Positions 1 through 5,459 of a stretch of 6,528 bases of DNA are shown piece after piece. Under the pieces are notes generated by a model. That model saw nothing but the letters and a program-made list of their open reading frames with translations. It was not told the DNA's origin and made no database searches. Origin of the DNA: an uncultured Eubacteriales bacterium. GTDB lineage: Bacteria > Bacillota > Clostridia > Lachnospirales > Lachnospiraceae. Each line of letters opens with the position of its first letter. The first letter of the stretch is position 1. The stretch is taken from positions 1 to 6,528 of the forward strand of contig ONVB01000169.1 of assembly GCA_900321145.1 (NCBI GenBank). The letters are read 5' to 3'. A program made the translations under genes and the position numbers.

Positions 1-82
1 GTTGTTATGTTGTTGACTGTATGCTGAACGCTGTTTGCTGATTAAAGCGTATTTACTGTGCCTTGGGCAGATTATTATAAAT

Positions 83-92
83 AAGGTGGTGA
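83..92 (+). promoter_or_regulatory. Ribosome binding site of prfB
   Basis: AAGGTGGTGA matches the anti-Shine-Dalgarno complement AAGGAGGTGA at nine of ten positions and ends 5 nt before the GTG at 98. It argues against the in-frame GTG codons at 86 and 89, which lie inside it. Confidence 0.75.
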
Positions 93-97
93 GTAGA

Positions 98-1220
98 GTG
101 CTTGAACTTGATAACTACAAGTTTGTCTTAAACGAATACAGAAGTCCACTCAACGAAGTGAGGGATTCACTTTGACATCCCGGGCAAAGAGCTTAGGATA
201 GAAGAGCTTTCCAACAAAATCGAAGAACCCGGATTCTGGGACAAGGTCGAGGAAAGCCAGAGTGTCATGAAGGAGCTGAAGAACCTTAAGGACACTCTGC
301 AGGAATACAATGATATAAAGGGCAGGTTTGAAGATGCGGAAACTCTTATCGATATGGCGGAGGAGGAGGGCGATGACAGCCTGATCGCCGAGATAGGGGA
401 AACCATAGAGAGCTTCAAGGCAGGTTTTGAGGACTTGAGGATAGCGACACTGCTTTCCGGAGAGTACGACAATAACAATGCCATTGTTACCATTCATGCA
501 GGAGCCGGAGGAACCGAGTCCTGCGACTGGACCTCCATGCTTTACCGCATGTATACCAGGTGGGCCGAGAAGAAGGGCTTTACGGTTGAGGTTTTGGATT
601 ATCTCGACGGAGATGAAGCAGGCATAAAGAGCGTTACATTTGCGGTAAACGGAATGCATGCTTACGGTTACTTAAAGTCGGAGCACGGTGTGCACAGGCT
701 TGTGAGGATATCGCCCTTCAATGCGGCAGGAAAGCGCCAGACTTCGTTTACGGCAGTGGATGTAATGCCCGAGCTTGACGACAGCATTACGGTCGATATA
801 AATGATGACGATTTAAGAGTTGATACCTACCGCTCATCGGGAGCGGGCGGACAGCATATAAACAAGACATCGTCAGCGGTCAGGATCACGCACCTTCCGA
901 CGGGGATAGTTGTTCAGTGCCAGAATGAGAGATCGCAGCATATGAACAAGGACAAGGCCATGAAGATGCTTATGTCGAAGCTGTATATGTTAAAACAGCA
1001 GGAAAACGAGGACAAGGTATCGGGCATAAGAGGCGAAGTCACCGAGAACGGCTTCGGAAGTCAGATAAGGTCCTATGTGCTCCAGCCCTACACCATGGTC
1101 AAGGACTTGAGAACTTCATGTGAATCCGGAAATGCGGCTGCGGTTTTGGACGGTGCCATAGATCCTTTTATAAATGCATATTTGAAATGGATCAATACCA
1201 GAGAGGAAGAGGAGGAGTAA
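98..1220 (+). CDS. prfB: Peptide chain release factor 2, expressed by programmed +1 frameshift
   Basis: Release factor 2 recognises UGA and UAA stop codons in the ribosomal A site and triggers hydrolysis of peptidyl-tRNA. The frame opened by GTG at 98 runs 25 codons to an in-frame TGA at 173-175. A +1 shift on CTT (170-172) reads GAC next and continues to TAA at 1218-1220, giving about 373 residues, close to the usual 365-370. Seen in the shifted product: the GTESCDW segment, the SPF stop-codon-reading tripeptide (about residues 205-207, the RF2 rather than RF1 signature) and SGAGGQ with the catalytic GGQ at about 250-252. These are the positions I recall for E. coli RF2. The GTG start is preferred because AAGGTGGTGA (83-92) sits just upstream and the N-terminus (LELDNYKF, EVRDSL) is typical of the family. 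The protein ends in a run of five glutamates. The gene heads a tight same-strand cluster. The broken frame is a family hallmark, not a mutation. Confidence 0.96.
160..176 (+). promoter_or_regulatory. Programmed +1 frameshift site of prfB
   Basis: CTT TGA C at 170-176 is the classic RF2 slippery sequence. When RF2 is scarce the UGA is decoded slowly and the ribosome slips from CUU to UUU, then reads GAC. A Shine-Dalgarno-like GAGGG lies at 160-164. The spacer from the last G to CTT is 5 nt (ATTCA), whereas the E. coli site, as I recall it, has AGGGGG followed by only 3 nt. The site lets RF2 level control its own synthesis. Confidence 0.93.
1211..1217 (+). promoter_or_regulatory. Ribosome binding site of the CheW-like gene, inside the end of prfB
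   Basis: GGAGGAG ends 5 nt before the ATG at 1223 and is formed by the last glutamate codons of prfB (GAG GAG GAG TAA). It selects 1223 over the in-frame ATG at 1187, which lies well inside prfB and has no such site. Confidence 0.8.
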
Positions 1221-1222
1221 CT

Positions 1223-1705
1223 ATGGATGAGGTAAAATTCGTCTTTTTTGTTGTTGAAGGTCAGGTATATTGCATAGAACTCTTGAGAATAGACAGCATA
1301 GAGCAAAGTTACCGTATAGTTCCGGTTCCGCTTGGAGCACAGTATGTAAAGGGTATTATCCACTTAAGAGAGCATGTGATCCCGGTTTATGATATAAAGG
1401 AGAAGTTTAACTTAGAGGATACCTTTGAGGGAGAAAAGCAGCTTCTTATAGCCGAGAGTCACGGTATAAAGGTCGGTATAGAGGTTGATGATGTGATAGG
1501 CATCATATCCATCAACACGGATGATATAAAGGAAGTTCCCAAGGTCGTGCTTACCGGGGATACCGGTTATGCCGAGTTTGTGATCAAGGTTAAGCTTCCC
1601 GGTAAAACACGGGATGACATCGTTATAAGCGTAGATATAGATCACATCATGAGTGATGAGGATTTTGATGCCGTACAGGATGCGTTAGACGAAGTAGAAG
1701 AGTAA
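1223..1705 (+). CDS. cheW: Stand-alone CheW-domain protein (chemotaxis coupling protein-like)
   Basis: The 160-residue product is essentially a single CheW domain, the length of classical CheW. CheW is a cytoplasmic adaptor that joins chemoreceptors to the CheA kinase. Seen in the sequence: an N-terminal beta strand (KFVFFVVEGQVYCIEL, residues 5-20), the VPVPLGAQYVKGIIHLRE segment (34-50) and the IPVYDIKEKF stretch (53-62), which match the family pattern of a glycine-rich loop, 'LRG', then 'iPViDL'. The conserved arginine is R49, but the glycine normally following it is replaced by E50. The C-terminus is acidic (DEDFDAVQDALDEVEE). There is no receiver domain, so it is not CheV. It begins 2 nt after prfB and ends 13 nt before hom, with no other chemotaxis gene in view. 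It could be the cell's general CheW or a paralogue serving another complex; the sequence does not decide this. Family assignment is firm, role less so. Confidence 0.87.
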   Translation: MDEVKFVFFVVEGQVYCIELLRIDSIEQSYRIVPVPLGAQYVKGIIHLREHVIPVYDIKEKFNLEDTFEGEKQLLIAESHGIKVGIEVDDVIGIISINTDDIKEVPKVVLTGDTGYAEFVIKVKLPGKTRDDIVISVDIDHIMSDEDFDAVQDALDEVEE

Positions 1706-1710
1706 AGGAG
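1704..1710 (+). promoter_or_regulatory. Ribosome binding site of hom, overlapping the cheW stop
   Basis: AAAGGAG overlaps the TAA at 1703-1705 of the CheW-like gene and lies 8 nt before the hom ATG at 1719. The arrangement suggests translational coupling between the two genes. Confidence 0.75.
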
Positions 1711-1718
1711 CTTAAGAG

Positions 1719-2921
1719 ATGATAAATGTAGCAATCATGGGATACGGCACCGTAGGCTCGGGAGTCTATGAGGTGCTTTGCTCCAACGCCGACGTCATAG
1801 CAAAGAGAGTCGGTGAAGAGATAAATGTAAAGTATGTGCTTGACTTAAGGGAGTTTCCCGGTGATCCGGTAGAGAAGGTATTGGTTCATGATGTGAACAC
1901 GATCCTCGATGACCCCGAAGTCAGGATAGTAGTCGAGGTAATGGGTGGCTTAAAGCCTGCGTATGACTTCGTGAAAAGCGCACTGCTCAAAGGAAAGAGC
2001 GTTACCACCTCTAACAAGGAGCTTGTCGCTAAGTATGGAGCCGAACTGATAAAGCTTGCAAAGGAGAAGAGTGTAAGCTTCCTCTTTGAGGCGAGTGTCG
2101 GCGGCGGCATACCTATAATAAGGCCGCTGCTTACATCGGTTACATCGGACCGCATCGAAGAGATAAGCGGTATCTTAAACGGTACCACGAATTATATCCT
2201 CACTGCCATGAGCGAGGAGGGTGCGGATTATGATACGGTATTGAAGCAGGCCCAGGATCTCGGATATGCAGAGAGAAATCCCGAGGCAGATGTAGAGGGT
2301 TATGATGCCTGCAGGAAGATTGCCATACTTACATCTCTTGCTCTTGGTTCACAGGTTGATTTCGAGGACATATATACAGAGGGCATAACGGCTATTGACG
2401 GCAACGACATAGCTTATGCCAAGGCTCTCGGCGGAAGGATCAAGCTGCTCGGACTTTCCAAGATGAACGGCGATAAGGTCTACTGTATGGTTGCGCCTTT
2501 CATGGTACCTTCAGACCAGCCTCTTTACGCGGTGAACGGTGTGTTCAATGGTATATTTGTAAAGGGTAATATGGTCGGAGACCTGATGTTCTACGGAAGC
2601 GGTGCCGGAAAGCTGCCTACTGCCAGTGCGGTTGTGGGAGATGTGGTTGAGGCTGCTAAGAACATAGGAACCACTGTTCCGATAGAATGGTCGGAGGAGA
2701 AGACAGAGCTTGCCCCCATGAAGGAATTCACCTGCCGGTTCTTCGTAAGAGTAAAGGAAGACGAGCAGGCCGTGAGAAAGGTGTTCTCTGATATCGAGCC
2801 GGTCAAAGCAGAGGGCGTGAGCGAAGAGTTCGCTTTCCTTACAGGTGAGATAAGTGAGGGAGAGTTTGATGAGAAGATAAGCGGTCTCACGCTTATCCAC
2901 AGCATAAGAAGTTATTTTTAA
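1719..2921 (+). CDS. hom: Homoserine dehydrogenase
   Basis: Reduces L-aspartate 4-semialdehyde to L-homoserine with NAD(P)H, the committed step toward threonine and methionine; cytosolic. The 400-residue product has the Rossmann dinucleotide motif GYGTVGSGV at 8-16, the SNKELVAKYG segment near 98-107, and the family core EASVGGGIPIIRPL (124-137), LNGTTNYIL (153-161), then DVEGYDACRK (191-200). By family knowledge the last holds the catalytic aspartate and lysine, here D196 and K200. The C-terminal 60 or so residues have an ACT-like position but lack the usual D-x-PGVL signature, and the protein is some 30 residues shorter than the roughly 430-residue enzymes with a full ACT domain. It lies just before lysC, so enzymes that are fused in ThrA-type proteins are here separate and adjacent. 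Its stop is TAA. Confidence 0.95.
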   Translation: MINVAIMGYGTVGSGVYEVLCSNADVIAKRVGEEINVKYVLDLREFPGDPVEKVLVHDVNTILDDPEVRIVVEVMGGLKPAYDFVKSALLKGKSVTTSNKELVAKYGAELIKLAKEKSVSFLFEASVGGGIPIIRPLLTSVTSDRIEEISGILNGTTNYILTAMSEEGADYDTVLKQAQDLGYAERNPEADVEGYDACRKIAILTSLALGSQVDFEDIYTEGITAIDGNDIAYAKALGGRIKLLGLSKMNGDKVYCMVAPFMVPSDQPLYAVNGVFNGIFVKGNMVGDLMFYGSGAGKLPTASAVVGDVVEAAKNIGTTVPIEWSEEKTELAPMKEFTCRFFVRVKEDEQAVRKVFSDIEPVKAEGVSEEFAFLTGEISEGEFDEKISGLTLIHSIRSYF

Positions 2922-2950
2922 TCTAACATAAAAGGAGTTTTCAAAGAGCT

Positions 2951-4156
2951 ATGCTTGTAGTAAAGAAGTTTGGCGGTACATCGGTCGCCAACAAAGAAAG
3001 AATCTTTAATGTAGCAAACAGATGTATAGAAGATTACCGCGCCGGCCATGACGTGGTAGTTGTTCTGTCGGCTATGGGTAAGTACACCGATGAGCTTATC
3101 GATATGGCAAAGGATATCAACGAGAATCCACCCAAGAGAGAGATGGACATGCTCTTTACCATAGGAGAGCAGATGTCCGTAGCTTTGATGGCTATGGCCA
3201 TGAACAAGCTCGGAGTGCCGGCTGTTTCGTTAAACGCGTTCCAGGTAGCGATGCATACCACTTCCGTATACGGAAATGCGCGTTTGAAGAGGATCGATTC
3301 CGAGAGGATCAGACATGAGCTTGAGCAGAGGAAGATCGTTATCGTTACAGGCTTCCAGGGCGTGAACAAGTATGATGACTATACCACCCTCGGCCGTGGC
3401 GGTTCGGATACGACCGCGGTTGCTCTTGCGGCAGCTTTAAATGCGGACAGATGCGAGATATTTACCGATGTTGACGGAGTATTTACGGCTGACCCGAGAA
3501 AGGTTAAGGGAGCAAGAAAGCTCGACAATATCACCTATGACGAGATGCTTGAGCTTGCTACGCTCGGTGCGGGAGTGCTTCACAACCGTTCGGTTGAGCT
3601 TGCAAAGAAATTCGGCGTAACCCTTGTGGTTCGTTCAAGTCTTAATACAGAGGAAGGTACAAAGGTAAGGAGAGGATCAAAGATGGAAAAGATGCTTGTT
3701 AGCGGTGTTGCCGCTGATACAGATACAGCGAGAATTGCGGTTATCGGACTTAAGGATGAGCCGGGCGTGGCATTTAAGCTTTTCAACGCGCTTGCTCAGC
3801 ACAACATAAATATAGACATGATCTTGCAGTCATACGGCAGAGAGGGTACAAAGGATATAAGCTTTACCGTTGCAAGAGATGACGCGGATGAGGCAGCCAA
3901 GGTTATCGATGAGAACTTCAGCGAGTACGAGAAGGTTGATGTGAACAAGACTGTTGCAAAGGTATCCATAGTCGGTGCCGGCATGCAGAGCAACGCAGGT
4001 GTTGCAGCCAAGATGTTTGAGGCACTCTACGATGAGAATATCAACATCCGTATGATCTCCACATCAGAGATCAGAGTTACCGTACTTATCGATGACAAGA
4101 ACACAGAGCGCGCTATGCAGGCAGTACATGATAAGTTCGCTCTCGGAGAGAGATAA
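2951..4156 (+). CDS. lysC: Aspartate kinase (aspartokinase, alpha form)
   Basis: Phosphorylates L-aspartate to 4-aspartyl phosphate, the first step toward lysine, threonine and methionine. The 401-residue product is the usual length for monofunctional aspartokinases. Seen: KKFGGTSV at 5-12, FTIGEQMSV at 69-77, GRGGSDTTA at 148-156, FTDVDGVFTADPR at 171-183 and VLHNRSVELAKKFGV at 209-223, all kinase-domain motifs. Two ACT domains follow, about 262-333 (with LKDEPGVAFKLFNAL) and 335-400 (with NAGVAAKMFEALYDENINI); in this family they bind lysine or threonine for feedback inhibition. Which effector applies cannot be read from the sequence. AAAGGAG (2931-2937) lies 13 nt before the ATG, a long spacing, but no other in-frame start exists nearby. 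M245 has its own ribosome binding site, so a shorter beta product is likely. It lies 29 nt after hom and is probably cotranscribed with it. Confidence 0.96.
   Translation: MLVVKKFGGTSVANKERIFNVANRCIEDYRAGHDVVVVLSAMGKYTDELIDMAKDINENPPKREMDMLFTIGEQMSVALMAMAMNKLGVPAVSLNAFQVAMHTTSVYGNARLKRIDSERIRHELEQRKIVIVTGFQGVNKYDDYTTLGRGGSDTTAVALAAALNADRCEIFTDVDGVFTADPRKVKGARKLDNITYDEMLELATLGAGVLHNRSVELAKKFGVTLVVRSSLNTEEGTKVRRGSKMEKMLVSGVAADTDTARIAVIGLKDEPGVAFKLFNALAQHNINIDMILQSYGREGTKDISFTVARDDADEAAKVIDENFSEYEKVDVNKTVAKVSIVGAGMQSNAGVAAKMFEALYDENINIRMISTSEIRVTVLIDDKNTERAMQAVHDKFALGER
3667..3685 (+). promoter_or_regulatory. Internal ribosome binding site and start for a LysC beta subunit
   Basis: AAGGAGAGG at 3667-3675 precedes an ATG at 3683-3685 that is in frame with lysC (codon 245). 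Translation from here would give a 157-residue protein holding just the two ACT domains and ending at 4156. From memory, the Bacillus subtilis lysine-sensitive aspartokinase makes its beta subunit from an internal start at almost the same codon (about 246 of 408). The distance from AAGGAG to the ATG is 10 nt, at the long end of normal. The nucleotide signal is seen; actual use is inferred. Confidence 0.6.
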
Positions 4157-4168
4157 GAAAGAGAGTTT

Positions 4169-4654
4169 ATGAACCAGAGAACGGATTACATAAGCTGGGA
4201 TCAGTATTTTATGGGAATAGCCATAATGTCCGCCGAGAGGAGCAAGGATCCGAACACGCAGGTGGGAGCCTGCATAGTCAGTCCGGATAACCGTATTCTC
4301 TCGGTGGGCTATAATGGCATGCCCGCGGGCTGTGACGATGCCGAAATGCCGTGGAATCGTGACGGAGAAGGGCTCGAGAGCAAGTACATTTTCGTATGTC
4401 ATGCTGAGCTTAATTCCATATTGAATTACCGCGGAGGCGGCACGCTTAAGGGCGCGAGGATATATGCGACTCTTTTCCCCTGCAATGAGTGTGCCAAGGC
4501 GATCATACAGAGCGGCATAACCGAGGTCATATATATGTCCGACAAGTATGCCGATTCAACCGGCACCGTTGCGGCAAAGAAGATGTTCTCCATGGCCGGA
4601 GTCAAGATCAGACCTTACGAGAACGGGCACAAGAAGATGTCCTTTGAATTATAA
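4169..4654 (+). CDS. dCMP deaminase (deoxycytidylate deaminase, ComEB-like)
   Basis: A zinc-dependent cytidine/deoxycytidylate deaminase family protein of 161 residues. It probably converts dCMP to dUMP, feeding thymidylate synthesis. The catalytic signature is complete: HAE at 78-80 (H78 a zinc ligand, E80 the proton carrier) and PCNEC at 104-108 (C105 and C108 zinc ligands). The N-terminal SWDQYFMGIAIMSAERSKDPNTQVGACIV stretch (residues 9-37) and the GYNGMPAG loop (47-54) are typical of the dCMP branch rather than free cytidine deaminases or tRNA adenosine deaminases. It follows lysC by 12 nt, with only a weak AAGAAAGAGAG ribosome binding site overlapping the lysC stop. There is no metabolic link to hom/lysC. 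Substrate specificity is inferred from overall similarity; the ComEB name applies to the B. subtilis homologue and no DNA-uptake role is implied. Confidence 0.9.
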   Translation: MNQRTDYISWDQYFMGIAIMSAERSKDPNTQVGACIVSPDNRILSVGYNGMPAGCDDAEMPWNRDGEGLESKYIFVCHAELNSILNYRGGGTLKGARIYATLFPCNECAKAIIQSGITEVIYMSDKYADSTGTVAAKKMFSMAGVKIRPYENGHKKMSFEL

Positions 4655-4672
4655 GAGAGTAATAACAGGGTT

Positions 4673-5215
4673 ATGAAACAGGCAAATACTAAATCGGTCA
4701 GGATGACCTATAAGGCGCTTGTAAGCTATATACTTAATACAAATTACAGAAGTGCGTCGGGAGTGATGGGACTTGCTATAAGTTTCGGTTCACTCGCGGC
4801 GCTTATCTTTACATGGAACAAGTCGAATCTGCAGAATAAGCTTGTGCTGCTCGCGGTAGGGCTTCTCTTTACAGTGATCAATCCGCTGGTGCTTTCCTTT
4901 AAGGCATTCAGACAGCTGAAGCTCTCACCGTCCTACAGGAAACCGATCGATTATACCTTCTCGGATGAAGGGATCGGGATCAGACAGGGAGAGCAGGAGT
5001 TTACCCTCACCTGGGATATGATAGTGAGGCTTATGCTCACGAAGTCCATGCTGGCGATATATACAAGCCGTGTTCATGCGTTTGTCATACCTGTATCGGA
5101 GCTTGGGGATGACAGTGCGAAGATCATCACATCGGTCGTTCAGTTCACCGAGAATTACGGGCCGAGACTGTCGGGGAATCTTAAGGCGTATCGGACCGGA
5201 AAAGGGATTAAATAG
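4673..5215 (+). CDS. Small membrane protein, YcxB-like family
   Basis: A 180-residue protein of unknown function. Two hydrophobic segments near residues 29-48 (GLAISFGSLAALIFTW within) and 56-76 (LLAVGLLFTVINPLVL within) form a likely membrane hairpin. A soluble C-terminal part follows: YTFSDEGIGIR (94-104), a short turn, FTLTWDMIVRLMLTKSMLAIYTSRVHAFVIPVSEL (read in two stretches, 110-127 and 128-144). The layout of two helices, then a beta-rich domain with a 'tW..i' step and a '.IP' strand end, matches what I recall of the YcxB-like domain in Firmicutes. The start at 4673 has only a weak purine-rich upstream (AAGAGAG at 4653-4659, 13 nt away), so expression may depend on coupling to the deaminase 18 nt upstream. 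The stop is TAG. It is the last gene before the structured gap and gives no clue to its job. Confidence 0.72.
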   Translation: MKQANTKSVRMTYKALVSYILNTNYRSASGVMGLAISFGSLAALIFTWNKSNLQNKLVLLAVGLLFTVINPLVLSFKAFRQLKLSPSYRKPIDYTFSDEGIGIRQGEQEFTLTWDMIVRLMLTKSMLAIYTSRVHAFVIPVSELGDDSAKIITSVVQFTENYGPRLSGNLKAYRTGKGIK

Positions 5216-5216
5216 C

Positions 5217-5293
5217 CGGCTACGATGACGCTGCGTGAGCACGGGTACGAAAAGTACGCAGGGACGCTCGCGCTCTATTTCACGGCGTAGCCG
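5217..5293. repeat. Nested inverted repeat
   Basis: Three tiers pair inward. CGGCTACG (5217-5224) pairs with CGTAGCCG (5286-5293), 8 bp perfect. GCGTGAGC (5233-5240) pairs with GCTCGCGC (5266-5273), 8 bp with one G-T wobble. GTAC (5245-5248) pairs with GTAC (5254-5257) around a GAAAA loop. ACGGC-GTA-GCCGT (5282-5294) is a competing local hairpin. The element could fold as RNA or be a remnant of a mobile palindromic unit. Confidence 0.6.
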
Positions 5294-5338
5294 TTCTAAG
5301 CTCGTGAGAGACCTCGCTAAGAACGGACGCCGCTCTAT
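5262..5338 (+). repeat. Short direct repeat ggacgc(tcg)cgctctat
   Basis: GGACGC TCG CGCTCTAT at 5262-5278 recurs as GGACGC CGCTCTAT at 5325-5338, identical apart from the 3-nt TCG. The copies are 63 nt apart and lie at the 3' sides of the two hairpins, suggesting the hairpins descend from one duplicated unit. Confidence 0.5.
5291..5326. repeat. Inverted repeat / hairpin
   Basis: CCGTTCT (5291-5297) pairs with AGAACGG (5320-5326). Inside it GTGAG (5304-5308) pairs with CTCGC (5313-5317, one wobble) around an AGAC loop. It shares CCG at 5291-5293 with the preceding inverted repeat, so the two folds are mutually exclusive at their base. No T-run follows. Confidence 0.55.
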
Positions 5339-5375
5339 AGCCCTGCTTAACTTTTATACCCGCACTCACTTCGCT

Positions 5376-5434
5376 GTGTATTGTAAGAATCATAGTGTCA
5401 TTCTGGCAGTGTATTGAATTTAGGTGTCATTCTG
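5376..5434 (+). repeat. Two-unit imperfect tandem repeat
   Basis: Unit 1 (5376-5405) begins GTGTATTG and ends GTGTCATTCTG. Unit 2 (5409-5434) begins and ends with the same 8 and 11 bases, with a shorter, diverged centre. Unit 2 runs on into the complete palindrome at 5427-5453, so unit 1 carries a half copy of that palindrome. Confidence 0.6.
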
Positions 5435-5453
5435 AGCGTAGCGAAGAATCTTA
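5427..5453 (+). repeat. REP-like palindrome, copy 1 (upstream of tsaE)
   Basis: ATTCT (5429-5433) pairs with AGAAT (5445-5449). Next inward are tandem G-A and A-G mismatches, then GC/GC pairs (5436-5437 with 5441-5442) and a GTA loop. The right arm ends 10 nt before the tsaE ATG. From memory, palindromes of this kind (cattctgag...cgaagaatc) are scattered through many bacterial genomes. Confidence 0.65.
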
Positions 5454-5459
5454 AAGAAA

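Larger units (their letters stand above)
5216..5459. other. Structured 244-bp intergenic region
   Basis: No convincing gene, promoter or T-tract terminator is visible. The stretch consists largely of inverted and direct repeats, detailed separately: a nested hairpin at 5217-5293, a hairpin at 5291-5326, a repeated ggacgc/cgctctat block, a two-unit tandem repeat at 5376-5434 and a palindrome at 5427-5453. It separates the prfB-to-ycxB cluster from tsaE-tsaB. Confidence 0.8.

Noticed and set aside
52..81. Possible promoter TTTACT, 18 nt, TATAAA before prfB.
   Set aside because: Transcription would begin around 88, within the ribosome binding site, and the -35 match is weak. TTGACT at 13-18 has no -10 at proper spacing.
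98..1220. prfB as a frameshifted pseudogene.
   Set aside because: The break lies exactly at CTT TGA C, the conserved programmed site, and all functional motifs are intact after it.
1187..1222. Start of the CheW-like gene at the ATG at 1187.
   Set aside because: It lies inside prfB and would add 12 residues not typical of CheW; the ATG at 1223 has GGAGGAG 5 nt upstream.
1886..2188. Minus-strand open frame of 100 codons within hom, and similar minus-strand frames elsewhere such as 2591-2905 and 3034-3369.
   Set aside because: They lie antisense to strongly supported genes, have low-complexity serine/threonine-rich products and no ribosome binding sites.
2922..2950. Lysine riboswitch or T-box leader before lysC.
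   Set aside because: The gap is only 29 nt, far too short for either.
5291..5360. Intrinsic terminator after the membrane-protein gene.
   Set aside because: The hairpin at 5291-5326 is followed by acgccgctctatag rather than a T-run; the nearest Ts (5352-5355) are too far away and too few.
5235..5417. A GTG-initiated frame of 60 codons rich in arginine and serine on the + strand.
   Set aside because: It lies over the hairpins and repeats, has no ribosome binding site, and its composition reflects the repeats. It matches no family I know.
5376..5453. CRISPR-like repeats.
   Set aside because: Only two imperfect units with no unique spacers and no cas genes.
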